From assembly GCA_964392305.1 (NCBI GenBank), contig CAYMPV010000017.1, forward strand, positions 1 through 64,000: DNA of 64,000 bases, read 5' to 3'. Source of the stretch: JACKIC01 sp964392305 (GTDB taxonomy: Bacteria > Planctomycetota > UBA1135 > UBA2386). The translations under genes were made by a program, and so were the position numbers. Below are positions 31,555 to 40,382 of this stretch, in pieces (the first letter of the stretch is position 1; every line of letters starts with the position of its first letter). The notes beneath the pieces were generated by a model that worked only from the letters and a program-made list of their open reading frames with translations, made no database searches and had not been told where the DNA came from.

Positions 31555-32511
31555 CTACTTGCCGCCATCCGCCGACCGCTGGTCCACCTTGCCCTGTGGC
31601 TTCTTCGCCTCGAACATCGGCAGATCGACACCGAAGAACTCGTAGACCTTCCGCCGGAAACGGGCGTCGTTGACATGCGCGCCCTGCTCACCGAGTTTCG
31701 GGGCCGCTTCGAGTTCGCTCTTGCTCTTCTTCACGAGGATCTGGCGCTGCTGGTCCTCGCCCACCGGCTCCACCACCTTCAAGGCCTGCCACGGGATGAT
31801 GTAGCTGGCGTTGCCGACGCCGCCGGCCGCGGGCACGGACAAGAACGCCACCTGGCCGTGCTTGGGCTCGATCAGGAACAGTGCACCGGAACCGAGCTCG
31901 TCCTTGTTGGCGACAACGGAGCAACTCGCCAGTTGGGTCGCCAACAACAGCGGCGAACGAGCAGGCATCGCCGCAGCGGCCACCGGTTTACCGTCCGACT
32001 TGAGGTCCCCGCTCTGCGCCGTGCCGCCCGGGCTCGAGGCAGCGTCGCCCGCTGCCTTGTCGAGCAACGAGAGCTTCTGCTGATCGAAGTCCGGGAGCTT
32101 CTCGAGCTCGGCAGCGGTCAGCGACAGCACGAACCCTTGTTTGGTGTCGAACCCGACCTTGCTCCAGACGATCGCTGTCTGCTTCTTGCCCAATCCGAGC
32201 ATGCCGCCGCTGGCGAGGATGACGTGCCGCACCTCACCTGTTCGGCCGTCGATGACCAGGTCGGAGATGTTGCCCAGCACCACTCGACCGTCGTCTGCCT
32301 GCCCATTGGTGACACCCGCACCGATGACCTCGACCTGCTTCATGATGCGCGGCGGAACTTCCTGCCTGCCATCCTGCTGCCTGCCACCCTGAACCGGGAT
32401 TGCCTGCCGCTTCTGCGGCTCTCCGGTGCTCTGCGCAAGAGCGGACACGCCAGCCAGCGCCAGAATGGACGTCGCAGCGATGCCCCTCGTGATGTTCGAA
32501 AGACGTTCCAT
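31555..32511 (-). CDS. Secreted PRC-barrel protein
   Basis: The 318-residue product has a signal peptide (SILALAGVSALAQ) and two PRC-barrel-like beta domains. The first is at about 65-130 (GRVVLGNISDLVIDGRTGEV, then RHVILASGGMLGLGKKQTAI). The second is at about 195-255 (ASCSVVANKDELGSGALFLI, then ASYIIPWQALKVV). A Gln/Gly/Arg-rich linker lies between the signal peptide and the first domain. PRC-barrel proteins often act in stress adaptation, but the partner here is unknown. ATG 32511 follows AAAGGAG at 6 bases; the frame's earlier ATG 32538 lacks such a site. Confidence 0.8.
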   Translation of the reverse strand: MERLSNITRGIAATSILALAGVSALAQSTGEPQKRQAIPVQGGRQQDGRQEVPPRIMKQVEVIGAGVTNGQADDGRVVLGNISDLVIDGRTGEVRHVILASGGMLGLGKKQTAIVWSKVGFDTKQGFVLSLTAAELEKLPDFDQQKLSLLDKAAGDAASSPGGTAQSGDLKSDGKPVAAAAMPARSPLLLATQLASCSVVANKDELGSGALFLIEPKHGQVAFLSVPAAGGVGNASYIIPWQALKVVEPVGEDQQRQILVKKSKSELEAAPKLGEQGAHVNDARFRRKVYEFFGVDLPMFEAKKPQGKVDQRSADGGK

Positions 32512-32617
32512 GAGTTTCTCCTTTGTGGAATGCAGCATTGGTCTGCAGGCTCCTAGACCCGCCAGCAGGATCTGGCGTTAACGCCAACTCTGCATCTCTG
32601 CCCTCACCGCTCTACCC

Positions 32618-33013
32618 TCACCGCCGCGTCTCGAGCGTCGAGTCCGCGCCCAGGTCGGCCGAGGCGCCTGGTCCTGACCCAGGTTCGGAAGCGGGTGCCT
32701 CACCCATGCCGCCGACGATCCCGTCGGAGACGGCGATCGCCGCTGCCGGCGCTGCGCGCCTTTCCTCACTTGCCACCGCCGGAGGCGCGTCAGCCGGATC
32801 CCGACCCGCAGATCGAGAGCCGGCGCACAACCACAAGATCAACCCAGCCGCAGCCACGACCACTGCCGAAACCACACCGACGCGGCGTAGGACGTGCGGC
32901 TTTCGGACCCCGATCACCTGGACCCTGCTGCGCACTTCTCCGAGCGCAGCCTCGAGCCTGGCGACGAAGGGATCCGGATCTCCACTCTTGCCCCACAGGT
33001 AACGATCGTTCAT
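32618..33013 (-). CDS. Single-helix anti-sigma-factor-like protein
   Basis: The 131-residue product begins MNDRYLWGKSGDPDPFVARL, a start typical of membrane anti-sigma proteins in Planctomycetota and Acidobacteria (YLWdKSGEPDPEV pattern). One membrane helix follows at about residues 45-66 (VGVVSAVVVAAAGLILWLCA), then a short Pro/Ala/Gly-rich exterior tail. It lies 4 bp after the ECF sigma gene in the same direction, as sigma/anti-sigma pairs do. Unlike many relatives it has no FecR or other exterior domain, so it may be reduced. Confidence 0.7.
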   Translation of the reverse strand: MNDRYLWGKSGDPDPFVARLEAALGEVRSRVQVIGVRKPHVLRRVGVVSAVVVAAAGLILWLCAGSRSAGRDPADAPPAVASEERRAAPAAAIAVSDGIVGGMGEAPASEPGSGPGASADLGADSTLETRR

Positions 33014-33017
33014 GGGG

Positions 33018-33683
33018 CTACTCCCAGTCCTTCAATCGCTGCCGCAGCAACTTCATACCACGGCACAGATTGACCCGAACCGAGCCCTCGGTCATGCCGA
33101 TCTGCTCGGCGATCTCTGGACCCGTCATTCCCAGCAACAGGCGCAACATCAAAGGCTCACGGTGGCACACCGGCAGGCTCCGAATCTGACCGATGATCTC
33201 GTCTGCTTCGGTCGTGTCCCCACGCGCGTCAGCCACGATCTCACTCGCGTCGGCGAGCGGCGCATCGGTCGATGCGCGCTGTAGCCTGAGCGCGTCGCGT
33301 CCCATGTTCCTGGCGATCGTCGCCAGCCACGACGGGAAGCTCTCGGGTTTCTTCAGCGCGCGCAGCGCGCGTAACGCAGCGATCGCCACTTCCTGGGTGA
33401 GGTCATCGGCGTCGACCTCGCGCACCATCGTGCGCAGGATGCTGTTGACCGCCGGGGCGTAGCGCTCCCAGAGTTGCGCAAACGCCCGCTTGTCACCTCG
33501 CTGCGCCTTCTGCACCACCGCGACCGGACAAGCCCCGGCACGTGAGTCGTTCTCGGCGTTCTCGTTCGCCGGTCCGGTCTCAACCTTCAGCAACGCGCCG
33601 AATGGCAGGATGGCCCCTGAGGCGATGAACCCGGCTTGAGTTGAATGTAGTCGCACCGGCATGCTCGGCTCTGTCATCGTCAT
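33018..33683 (-). CDS. ECF sigma factor (SigE-like)
   Basis: The 221-residue product has sigma-2 (QRGDKRAFAQLWERYAPAVN, then DADDLTQEVAIAALRALR) and sigma-4 (LPVCHREPLMLRLLLGMTGP, then EIAEQIGMTEGSVRVNLCRG) in the usual order. The stop is 4 bp before the anti-sigma-like gene. The start is uncertain. ATG 33683 leaves a 45-residue N-terminal tail before sigma-2, and the frame stays open to 33857. An upstream ATG at 33815 (GGAG 8 bases ahead) would add a hydrophobic segment (GGVVLLLVVAAGNG), unusual for a sigma factor. Confidence 0.8.
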   Translation of the reverse strand: MTMTEPSMPVRLHSTQAGFIASGAILPFGALLKVETGPANENAENDSRAGACPVAVVQKAQRGDKRAFAQLWERYAPAVNSILRTMVREVDADDLTQEVAIAALRALRALKKPESFPSWLATIARNMGRDALRLQRASTDAPLADASEIVADARGDTTEADEIIGQIRSLPVCHREPLMLRLLLGMTGPEIAEQIGMTEGSVRVNLCRGMKLLRQRLKDWE

Positions 33684-34140
33684 GTCGTGAGGAGCGCCCC
33701 CCGGCCCAACGACCGCGGCATCGACAGCGTCGGTCGACGCTCCATTCCCTGCTGCAACCACGAGCAGCAGGACAACTCCACCGTTCGCTACGCGGAACCG
33801 GACGCCGGTGGTCATGGAATACTCCGAGTCTCGAGGGCACCGGCCGTAGACGAGCACGCGCTGGACACAGCGCCTCGCATCTCTTGCCCCGTCGGCAGCA
33901 TCCTCGCCGTCGATGCCGGGAGCGAACTCGACCGCCCTGGCGAGAACCGGACACCGATGATCAGCAGTCGTGTCAGCATGACAAGTGCGACGCCCCTACT
34001 GGACGTCATCTGTTTCCCAGACTCGGCAACCGCGCCGACGGTTAGCCGCGATTCTCGCGCGCGGCAAGACGCCAACTCACGACGACTGCTTGCTAACGCT
34101 GACCTGCTGGCACCAGTCTGGGGTCGCGGAGGCGAATCCG
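33684..34140. other. Intergenic stretch between divergent genes
   Basis: No gene is supported apart from the possible in-frame N-terminal extension of the ECF sigma factor (to 33815 or 33857). Promoters for the sigma operon (leftward) and the small gene at 34141 (rightward) should lie here, but no clear promoter elements were seen. Confidence 0.3.
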
Positions 34141-34428
34141 ATGACCTACCCGATGACCTCACGTGAGTTGAATCTGCAAGCGAACCCGGGTGCTGCGAAA
34201 CGCCTTCGCCTCGAAAACGATCTGGTGAAGCTCGAGCGCCAGTTCGTGGTGCTCCGCGGCCAGTGGCACGCGGCGATAGCCGCGCTCGCCATGCGAGGTG
34301 GTCGCACGGACCCTGCGCTCGCTCGCGAGATCGAGAGGTGGGGTGCGGTCCTCGACGTCGTCGAAGAGCACATCGAACGAGCAACCGTCGACCTCGATGC
34401 CTTCATCGACGGTGACGCGTGGAACTGA
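34141..34428 (+). CDS. Small helical protein, unknown function
   Basis: The 95-residue product is almost entirely helical, with a heptad-like pattern (AKRLRLENDLVKLERQFVVL and IERWGAVLDVVEEHIERATV) that suggests a two-helix coiled coil. It has no signal peptide. The start ATG 34141 is preferred over the open frame to 33985 because the upstream part is low-quality coding sequence. The family is not recognised. Confidence 0.5.
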   Translation: MTYPMTSRELNLQANPGAAKRLRLENDLVKLERQFVVLRGQWHAAIAALAMRGGRTDPALAREIERWGAVLDVVEEHIERATVDLDAFIDGDAWN

Positions 34429-34520
34429 TCGCAACGTCGGCTGACGCCGAGTAGGCCCACGTTCAGCCCCGCTGCTCGACCGAGCCGGGGCCATCGCGCG
34501 GCCCCGGCCCGAGTCGGGGA

Positions 34521-37500
34521 TCACTGGATCGTCAGTGTCTGCCACGATCCCACGGAGACGGTCGCGTCTTCGTTCACCACGGTGACGAAGAAGCTGTTCC
34601 AAGTCAGTGGATCGAAGGTACCCGGTGCGTAGCTCGTGGTCTCGGTCACGAGGTGCGGGGTGTTCACCGCCGCAGCCACGCCGGTCGCGGCCGGACCGCC
34701 CAGCACCAGGGTGTAGATGAGCAGCGGATCGGCCTCGGCTGCCGTCTCCCAGACTCTCTGCTCACCGACGAACTGTTCCGTCGGGTAGAGGTTCATCTCG
34801 AGCAGGGTCGTGTTGGCGTCGACGTTGGCGTAGGGCGGCGGCGTGCCGGCCGTGACGGGAGCGGGGATCCGCAACTGCAGCTTCGCACCGAGTCGGATGT
34901 CCGTTCCGGCGACGGCGAACCGCCGCGGCGCTTCGTGACGCAACTGGGTCAGACCGAATCCTGGTGCGAACTGGATCAACGCCCGTTGCAGCAGGCGCAC
35001 GGATTTGAGGCTGAACGGGCCGGTGCCGGGCGCGCCCGAGAACGCGAAACCGTTCGGCGGCGGCAAGAACGGATCCCAGTTCTTGGTCAACGAGGGAATC
35101 TGCGTCCACTGCGTCGGCGGACGCATTGGTTGCAGCACCACACCTGACGGAGCCGCGCCCGTCAACGTGCCGGGATGCCCAGTGAGCGAGGCAACGCGCC
35201 GCTCGCTGCCGGCCGGGGTCCCTTGCAGCACAAGGATGTCAAATCCGGCCACCATCCCCAGCAGGGTTGCCCTGCTGATCACCGTCGCGGTCCCGTGAGC
35301 GTGATAGCCCTCGGTTGCACCCGTGATGTCGAAGTAGTAGCCCACTTGGACACCACTGATCCTCGAGTAGACGGCGAGCCCGCAGTTGGCTTTGCGAACC
35401 TGCCCTTCGAGGAGGTCCAAGACATCCGTGGTCGCCATCGCCGCCTTGTTCGCCGAAGTCACGGTGTAGGTGACGCCGACCGACGGGGCGATGCCCGAAT
35501 CGAGCTCACGCACGAACTGGACCAGGTCCTCGAACTGCAGGTACTGCGCGAGGCTCGAGATACCGAAGCTGTCGAACACGAACCTGTCGATCGATGCCGG
35601 CCCGTCGACGACCGTGCCGTAGGTCGGTAGGGATGCGCTTGGGGGGCCATGCGTGCGTCCGTTGTGGGTCAGACCGAAGTGCGTCGTCATCACGTTGGAA
35701 AGACCAGGCATGTTCGTGGCAGCAGTCGCCTCGGCGCGCCCCTCTCTGGAGAAGAGGCTACGCGTGGCCGCTGTTTCCAGTCCGCCAACCACTCCCGGCA
35801 GGGTGATCCGGTTGTTGCTGCCCTCAGGCAACACATGGCACTGCACGCAGGAGCGCTCTTGCACCCGGAACAGCGGCTCGGTGTGGAAGATCTTCAAGCC
35901 GAGCATGGCGTCGGTGCCGGTGACGATGTCGTTGGGGTTGCCCAGCGTGCCGCGCAACACGCGGTCAGCGGCCTGCTCGGGGTTCGGCGTGTACATCACC
36001 GTGTTGATGAAGTCCCGGTAACGCGCCATGTCGGTGTCGCTGATCCCCTTGTTGGGACCACCGGGGTTCAGGTTGGGCGCCCCCATGAGGTCGACGAACG
36101 CGACGTTGAAGGCGACGAAGTCCGCGCGATCCCCACGCCAGTGGTAGGGCTTGTTGCTGAACATGTCTTGCCCCGTCGGGGACAGAGGATGGTTGACCAG
36201 ACCCTGCAGGCTCTGCGTCACCATGATGCCCTTGTCTGCATTCCAAGGCGGCCCCAGCTCCTCTGGGGTCGCGGTTGTATCGTCGAGACCGATCGGGTGC
36301 GGGATCGGCGTGATCCCTGGCGTGCCCAGATCCCAGCCGAGCGAGTCGGTGCGGCCATCGACGTGACACGAACTGCACGCCACCGTCTGGTTGCCCGAGA
36401 ACTCGGCGCTGTAGAGGAAGCGACGCCCCGAGCGAACCACGCGCGGCGTCATGTCCCACTGCAGCGGGAAGCGCACCGCCTCGGTGTCCGTGGACAAGTC
36501 GATGACGCTCACGGAGTTCGCGAGCTGGTTCATCACGTAGAGACGCGTCTGGGCGGCGTTGATCGCCAAGCCGCGCGGCCCCGTGCGGCTGTAGTCGTTG
36601 ACCTGCGGAGCCATCGACAACCCGATCAGTGTGCGGGTCCAGGTCGTCGCCGGGCCGCCGTTCGGCGCCAGCACGACGAGACGGTCCGAACCGAACGCGG
36701 CGATGTAGACTTTGGTGACGCTGCCGTCTCCTTCGAGCAGCACGACGTCCATGGGTTGCGAGCACGTTCGCGGTTTGGCGATGACGCCACCGGTGTCCGT
36801 GCGATTGAGATCGCGAGCCGTGACCACGCTCGGTGTCGAGGTCGTCGGATCGACGACCCACAGCCAGCTCTCGACGAACCCGGTGCCGGAGATCGCCAGC
36901 GCCTGCAGGTTGGCCTCGTCGAGCACGTCGTTGCGCGCCATCGAGCCGACGACGTAGAGCAGCCCGTCAGAACCGAACACCATGCCAGCGTTGGTCGTTC
37001 CCAGGCCGCCGGCAGTGCGCGTGATTCCCGACACAGGGTCCGTGGTCCACAGGTCGAGGTCGTAGGCAGGCGATCCCAGGTGAGGAGCGTGCGAGTTGCC
37101 GCCCTTCATGTTGAGGATCCAGTGAGCGCCGTTGTGCACCTCGACCCTTCTTGGTTCCTTGATCCCCATTGTGGGCGGCGTCGGAGATGCGAGCATCAGC
37201 GCCGGAGGCGCCACCGGATCGAGCGTTGTCGTGCTCAACGTCGCGAGGCGCGACGCATCGGCAAGGGTCACCAAGAGCGTGTTGCCATCCGCGCTTACGG
37301 CGACATCGGCCGGCGATTCCCCCGCGGGCTTGGTCGCGACCACGCTCCACAGCAGGCCGCCGACCGTGGCCAGTTGCACCTTGGTGACCGAGTCACCGAT
37401 GTAGTTCGCCGTGTAGAAACACGCGGTCTCTGGGTCGAACCGCACACTGGCAGGCCCTTGCCCGACCGGAATGCGCGCCAGGAACGTCGGCGCAGTGGAA

Positions 37501-37706
37501 GGCGAGCCCGTGTTCGGGTCATAGACCTCGACCGAGTCATCGGGTGTGTTGCAGACCAGCAGGTACTCGGTGCCGCCCACGGTTGCGAGCGCGATCGGCT
37601 TGACCTGGGGGGTCTCGAAGTTGACGTACGCTTCCTGCGCAGTTGCCGCAGCAGCCATCCCGAAGGCTGCCAACGTCCACGCGCACCGTATCGAAGTGCG
37701 AGTCAT
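34521..37706 (-). CDS. Large secreted di-haem cytochrome c with N-terminal beta-propeller
   Basis: The 1061-residue product has a signal peptide (AAFGMAAAATAQ). A YVTN-type beta-propeller follows at about 25-435, with repeats such as GPASVRFDPETACFYTANYI, ESPADVAVSADGNTLLVTLA and GPRGLAINAAQTRLYVMNQL. Next is a cytochrome-c peroxidase/MauG-like region with two haem-binding motifs, CSSCH (444-448) and CVQCH (620-624). The remaining 400 residues are beta-rich and unassigned. It is probably a periplasmic or cell-surface redox enzyme or electron carrier. ATG 37706 follows AAGGAG at 7 bases; the longer frame to 37760 is not needed. It is divergent from the hybrid kinase gene. Confidence 0.85.
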   Translation of the reverse strand: MTRTSIRCAWTLAAFGMAAAATAQEAYVNFETPQVKPIALATVGGTEYLLVCNTPDDSVEVYDPNTGSPSTAPTFLARIPVGQGPASVRFDPETACFYTANYIGDSVTKVQLATVGGLLWSVVATKPAGESPADVAVSADGNTLLVTLADASRLATLSTTTLDPVAPPALMLASPTPPTMGIKEPRRVEVHNGAHWILNMKGGNSHAPHLGSPAYDLDLWTTDPVSGITRTAGGLGTTNAGMVFGSDGLLYVVGSMARNDVLDEANLQALAISGTGFVESWLWVVDPTTSTPSVVTARDLNRTDTGGVIAKPRTCSQPMDVVLLEGDGSVTKVYIAAFGSDRLVVLAPNGGPATTWTRTLIGLSMAPQVNDYSRTGPRGLAINAAQTRLYVMNQLANSVSVIDLSTDTEAVRFPLQWDMTPRVVRSGRRFLYSAEFSGNQTVACSSCHVDGRTDSLGWDLGTPGITPIPHPIGLDDTTATPEELGPPWNADKGIMVTQSLQGLVNHPLSPTGQDMFSNKPYHWRGDRADFVAFNVAFVDLMGAPNLNPGGPNKGISDTDMARYRDFINTVMYTPNPEQAADRVLRGTLGNPNDIVTGTDAMLGLKIFHTEPLFRVQERSCVQCHVLPEGSNNRITLPGVVGGLETAATRSLFSREGRAEATAATNMPGLSNVMTTHFGLTHNGRTHGPPSASLPTYGTVVDGPASIDRFVFDSFGISSLAQYLQFEDLVQFVRELDSGIAPSVGVTYTVTSANKAAMATTDVLDLLEGQVRKANCGLAVYSRISGVQVGYYFDITGATEGYHAHGTATVISRATLLGMVAGFDILVLQGTPAGSERRVASLTGHPGTLTGAAPSGVVLQPMRPPTQWTQIPSLTKNWDPFLPPPNGFAFSGAPGTGPFSLKSVRLLQRALIQFAPGFGLTQLRHEAPRRFAVAGTDIRLGAKLQLRIPAPVTAGTPPPYANVDANTTLLEMNLYPTEQFVGEQRVWETAAEADPLLIYTLVLGGPAATGVAAAVNTPHLVTETTSYAPGTFDPLTWNSFFVTVVNEDATVSVGSWQTLTIQ

Positions 37707-38026
37707 GACGGATCTCCTTGGCGAGGTGACGAATACGCCGCCCACATCGGCAAGACGCAAAGTCGCACATCTTCCCGGTGCTTGCTGCGTTTCGAAGGTG
37801 ACCGCCGAGGTGGCGATCCTGTTCCTTCACCATGCAGTACCCAGGATCCTTAACCGCTCTCGCGCGAATCCGCGGGGCACCGACGTCCCCACTGACGATC
37901 GTCAGGCGGCGCACCGAACTGCGTCTGTGGCGTTGTGGCGCTGGCCGGGCCGCGGGCTTGGCACCAACGGCACCTGCGACTACGCTGCCCACCACGGGCA
38001 AGGAGCGCCTGCAGTTGGAGGATGCG
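37707..38026. other. Divergent promoter region
   Basis: This 320-bp stretch separates the leftward di-haem cytochrome gene and the rightward hybrid kinase. It should hold both promoters; no clear operator or -10/-35 pair could be picked out. The kinase frame stays open back to 37832, but that part is Arg/Pro-rich and not domain-like. Confidence 0.3.
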
Positions 38027-39544
38027 ATGCGCGACCATTCGGTATTGGTGGCAGTTCTCGATCACATCTTGGAGGGACTGCAGATCATCGACCCCCAATG
38101 GCGTTACCTGCACGTGAACGATGCGGCGGCACGCCACGGACGAACGACCAAGGAAGCGCTGCTCGGGAAGACGATGCTCGAGTGTTACCCGGGAATCGAA
38201 CACACGGAGGTCTTCGCCCTGATGAAGAAGTCGATGACCGAACGGACGCCCAGCGTGCTCGAGAATGCCTTCGAGTTCCGGGACGGCTCGCTTGGCCACT
38301 TCGAGCTTCGCCTACAGCCCGTGCCCCAGGGGCTCTGCGTCCTGTCCATCGACATCACGCAGCGTAAGCAAGCCATCGAAGCCCAGGCGAAAGCCGAACG
38401 CCGGTTGACGCAGGCTCAGAGGATGGAGTCCTTGGGGCAACTCGCCGCCGGGGTCTCACACGACTTCAACAACTTGTTGACGATCGTCCTCGGCCAGAGC
38501 GACATCGCCTTGGATCGCGCCGAGGGGCCACGACGGGAAGACATGGTCGCGATCCAGGATGCCGCGCTCGCGGCCGCCAACCTGACCCGCCAACTCGTCG
38601 CGTTCGGCCGACGCTCGGTGCTCACGCGAGAAGTGGTAGACCTTCGCACCGCAGTCCGGGACCTTGTGCCACTCCTGCGGCGCACCATCGAGGCCCGCAT
38701 CGAACTCACCACCGACACGTCGTTCGAAACCGGACGCGTCGAGGTCGACCGCACTCAACTCGAGCAGATCTTGCTGAACCTCGTCGTCAACGCACGTGAC
38801 GCGATCACCGGGCGAGGACGCATCAGCATCGCCGTGACGAGCGCCGTGCTCGACCAGGAATACGCGGATGCTCACCCCGGATCGCGTGTGGGACCGCACA
38901 CGGTGCTCGTCGTTCAAGACACCGGATGCGGCATGGACCCGGCCACGATGGCACGGATCTTCGAGCCGTTCTTCACGACCAAGGAAGCCGGCCGCGGCTC
39001 GGGCTTGGGCCTCGCCACCGTCTACGGAATCGTCAAGCAGCATGGTGGCAACATCTGGGCCTACAGCGAAGTGGGTTCCGGCACGTCCTTCAAGATCTAC
39101 CTGCCGTGCACGGACCTGCCGGCATCATCGCTACCGGTCCATGGGACGCCCGTCGCGCGGCCAGTTTCAGGTGCAACCATCCTCGTCGTGGACGACATGC
39201 CCGATGTATTGCGCGTGGTCGCGAGGATGCTCCTCGCGGAAGGACACACGGTGCACGCTGCCACCAGCGCCGAGGACGCCTTGCAGCTGTGGGCAGCGAA
39301 CTCTGGAGCAATCGATCTACTGATCACCGACGTCATGCTGCCGGGGAGGCCGAGCTCCGAGCTCATCGGACACCTGCGAGGCGATCGTCCCGATCTCGCG
39401 GTCCTGTGCATGTCGGGTTACGACAACTCACACGCAGCCAACGCCGGTGGACTTCCCGCTTGCGACCACTTCCTCGAGAAGCCCTTCACGCCCGCTCAAC
39501 TGCGCCGGAAGGTCCACGAGGTGCTTGCCGATAGCACGCGATGA
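38027..39544 (+). CDS. Hybrid sensor histidine kinase with C-terminal receiver
   Basis: The 505-residue soluble protein begins with a PAS domain (about 5-125: ILEGLQIIDPQWRYLHVNDA). HisKA follows with phospho-accepting His in LAAGVSHDFNNLL (about 144). The HATPase has VVNARDAI, DTGCGMDP, FEPFFTTK and GSGLGLATVYGIV boxes. The C-terminal receiver domain (about 383-505) has phospho-acceptor D435 (LLITDVMLPG) and a conserved Lys in EKPFTPAQL. TTGGAGG precedes ATG 38027 by 5 bases, which fixes the start. It has no membrane segment, so it senses a cytoplasmic signal through PAS. No separate output regulator is adjacent; phosphorelay to a distant partner is likely. Confidence 0.88.
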   Translation: MRDHSVLVAVLDHILEGLQIIDPQWRYLHVNDAAARHGRTTKEALLGKTMLECYPGIEHTEVFALMKKSMTERTPSVLENAFEFRDGSLGHFELRLQPVPQGLCVLSIDITQRKQAIEAQAKAERRLTQAQRMESLGQLAAGVSHDFNNLLTIVLGQSDIALDRAEGPRREDMVAIQDAALAAANLTRQLVAFGRRSVLTREVVDLRTAVRDLVPLLRRTIEARIELTTDTSFETGRVEVDRTQLEQILLNLVVNARDAITGRGRISIAVTSAVLDQEYADAHPGSRVGPHTVLVVQDTGCGMDPATMARIFEPFFTTKEAGRGSGLGLATVYGIVKQHGGNIWAYSEVGSGTSFKIYLPCTDLPASSLPVHGTPVARPVSGATILVVDDMPDVLRVVARMLLAEGHTVHAATSAEDALQLWAANSGAIDLLITDVMLPGRPSSELIGHLRGDRPDLAVLCMSGYDNSHAANAGGLPACDHFLEKPFTPAQLRRKVHEVLADSTR

Positions 39545-39547
39545 GGC

Positions 39548-40200
39548 TCAGTCGATTACCCTGCAGTTCCGTCCCGGCCAGCCGTTGCCCGGATCACCGT
39601 CGAGCAGCAGGACACGACCGTCTGGCAGCACGTGCAATGCATGGCCAGTGCGACGCTCGGGAAGGCGCGCGTCCCATTCACGCCAGGAGCCGAACCAGGC
39701 AACCAGACTTCGACGCGGTCCGTGGCGTTGACCTCGGTGGCGCCACCGGCCACGAGCACCTCGCCACCGAGCAGCCTCACGGCGCGCACTTCGGTCCGCG
39801 CGGTCACCATCGGACCCGTGAGCTCGAAGCTGCCGGTGCGAGGGCGTCGTATGCCCGGTTCTGCGCCGCATGCGCGTCGTCCAGGAATCGGGTCTCGTTC
39901 CACTCGCGACAGAAACGCTCGGCGTGCGCGCGCGGCCGTCAGTTCCTGTTGCGCTGCCACAAGGGTTCGCTGGCCCAGGCCCGAACGCGACCGCAGCAGG
40001 GCTCGCACGCGCTCGGGAACCTCGCGGCTGATCTCGTCGAGTGCCGCGTCGGGCCCGAGCAACTCGACGGACCCCGTGCCGTCGAGAACCGGATCGCCGG
40101 CCCGCAACACCGCGACCACACGTTCGATGTCGGCCGATGGCACCTCTTGGCTGCAGACGCGCCCGAGGACCAGCAGCACAACCAACGAGAAGCGCTTCAT
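39548..40200 (-). pseudogene. Secreted Kelch-like protein gene with several frameshifts
   Basis: Starting at ATG 40200, the frame encodes a signal peptide (MKRFSLVVLLVLGRVCSQE) and a helical region to about 39930. The most protein-like reading then changes frame (FCREWNETRFLDDAHAAQ). It changes back for SFELTGPMVTARTEVRAVRL, then LGGEVLVAGG, and changes again near 39690 for WDARLPERRTGHALHVLPDG, then RVLLLDGDPG and the stop at 39548. The late parts are Kelch-type repeats. Either the gene is decaying or the sequence has local indel errors. It converges on the hybrid kinase, whose stop is 4 bases away. Confidence 0.55.
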
Positions 40201-40382
40201 GGCCGGATGTTGAGAGCCGGCACCTCGGCCGACAACGGTAGCTGGACCCGGGTTTGGCATCGGAGCACGCTTGCAAGTTGGCTGGCAGCGCCCCACTGCC
40301 GGCCTGGCCCGAGTGGCCCCTGTGCGGACTGGAAAACCCCTAAAGGCAACCTCCGCGCATTCCCGAAGCCGAGGCAACCACC

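Noticed and set aside
34521..37853. Long plus-strand frames opposite the cytochrome gene (for example 35649-37853)
   Set aside because: Arg/His-rich shadow of a GC-rich gene; the minus-strand frame has a signal peptide and haem motifs.
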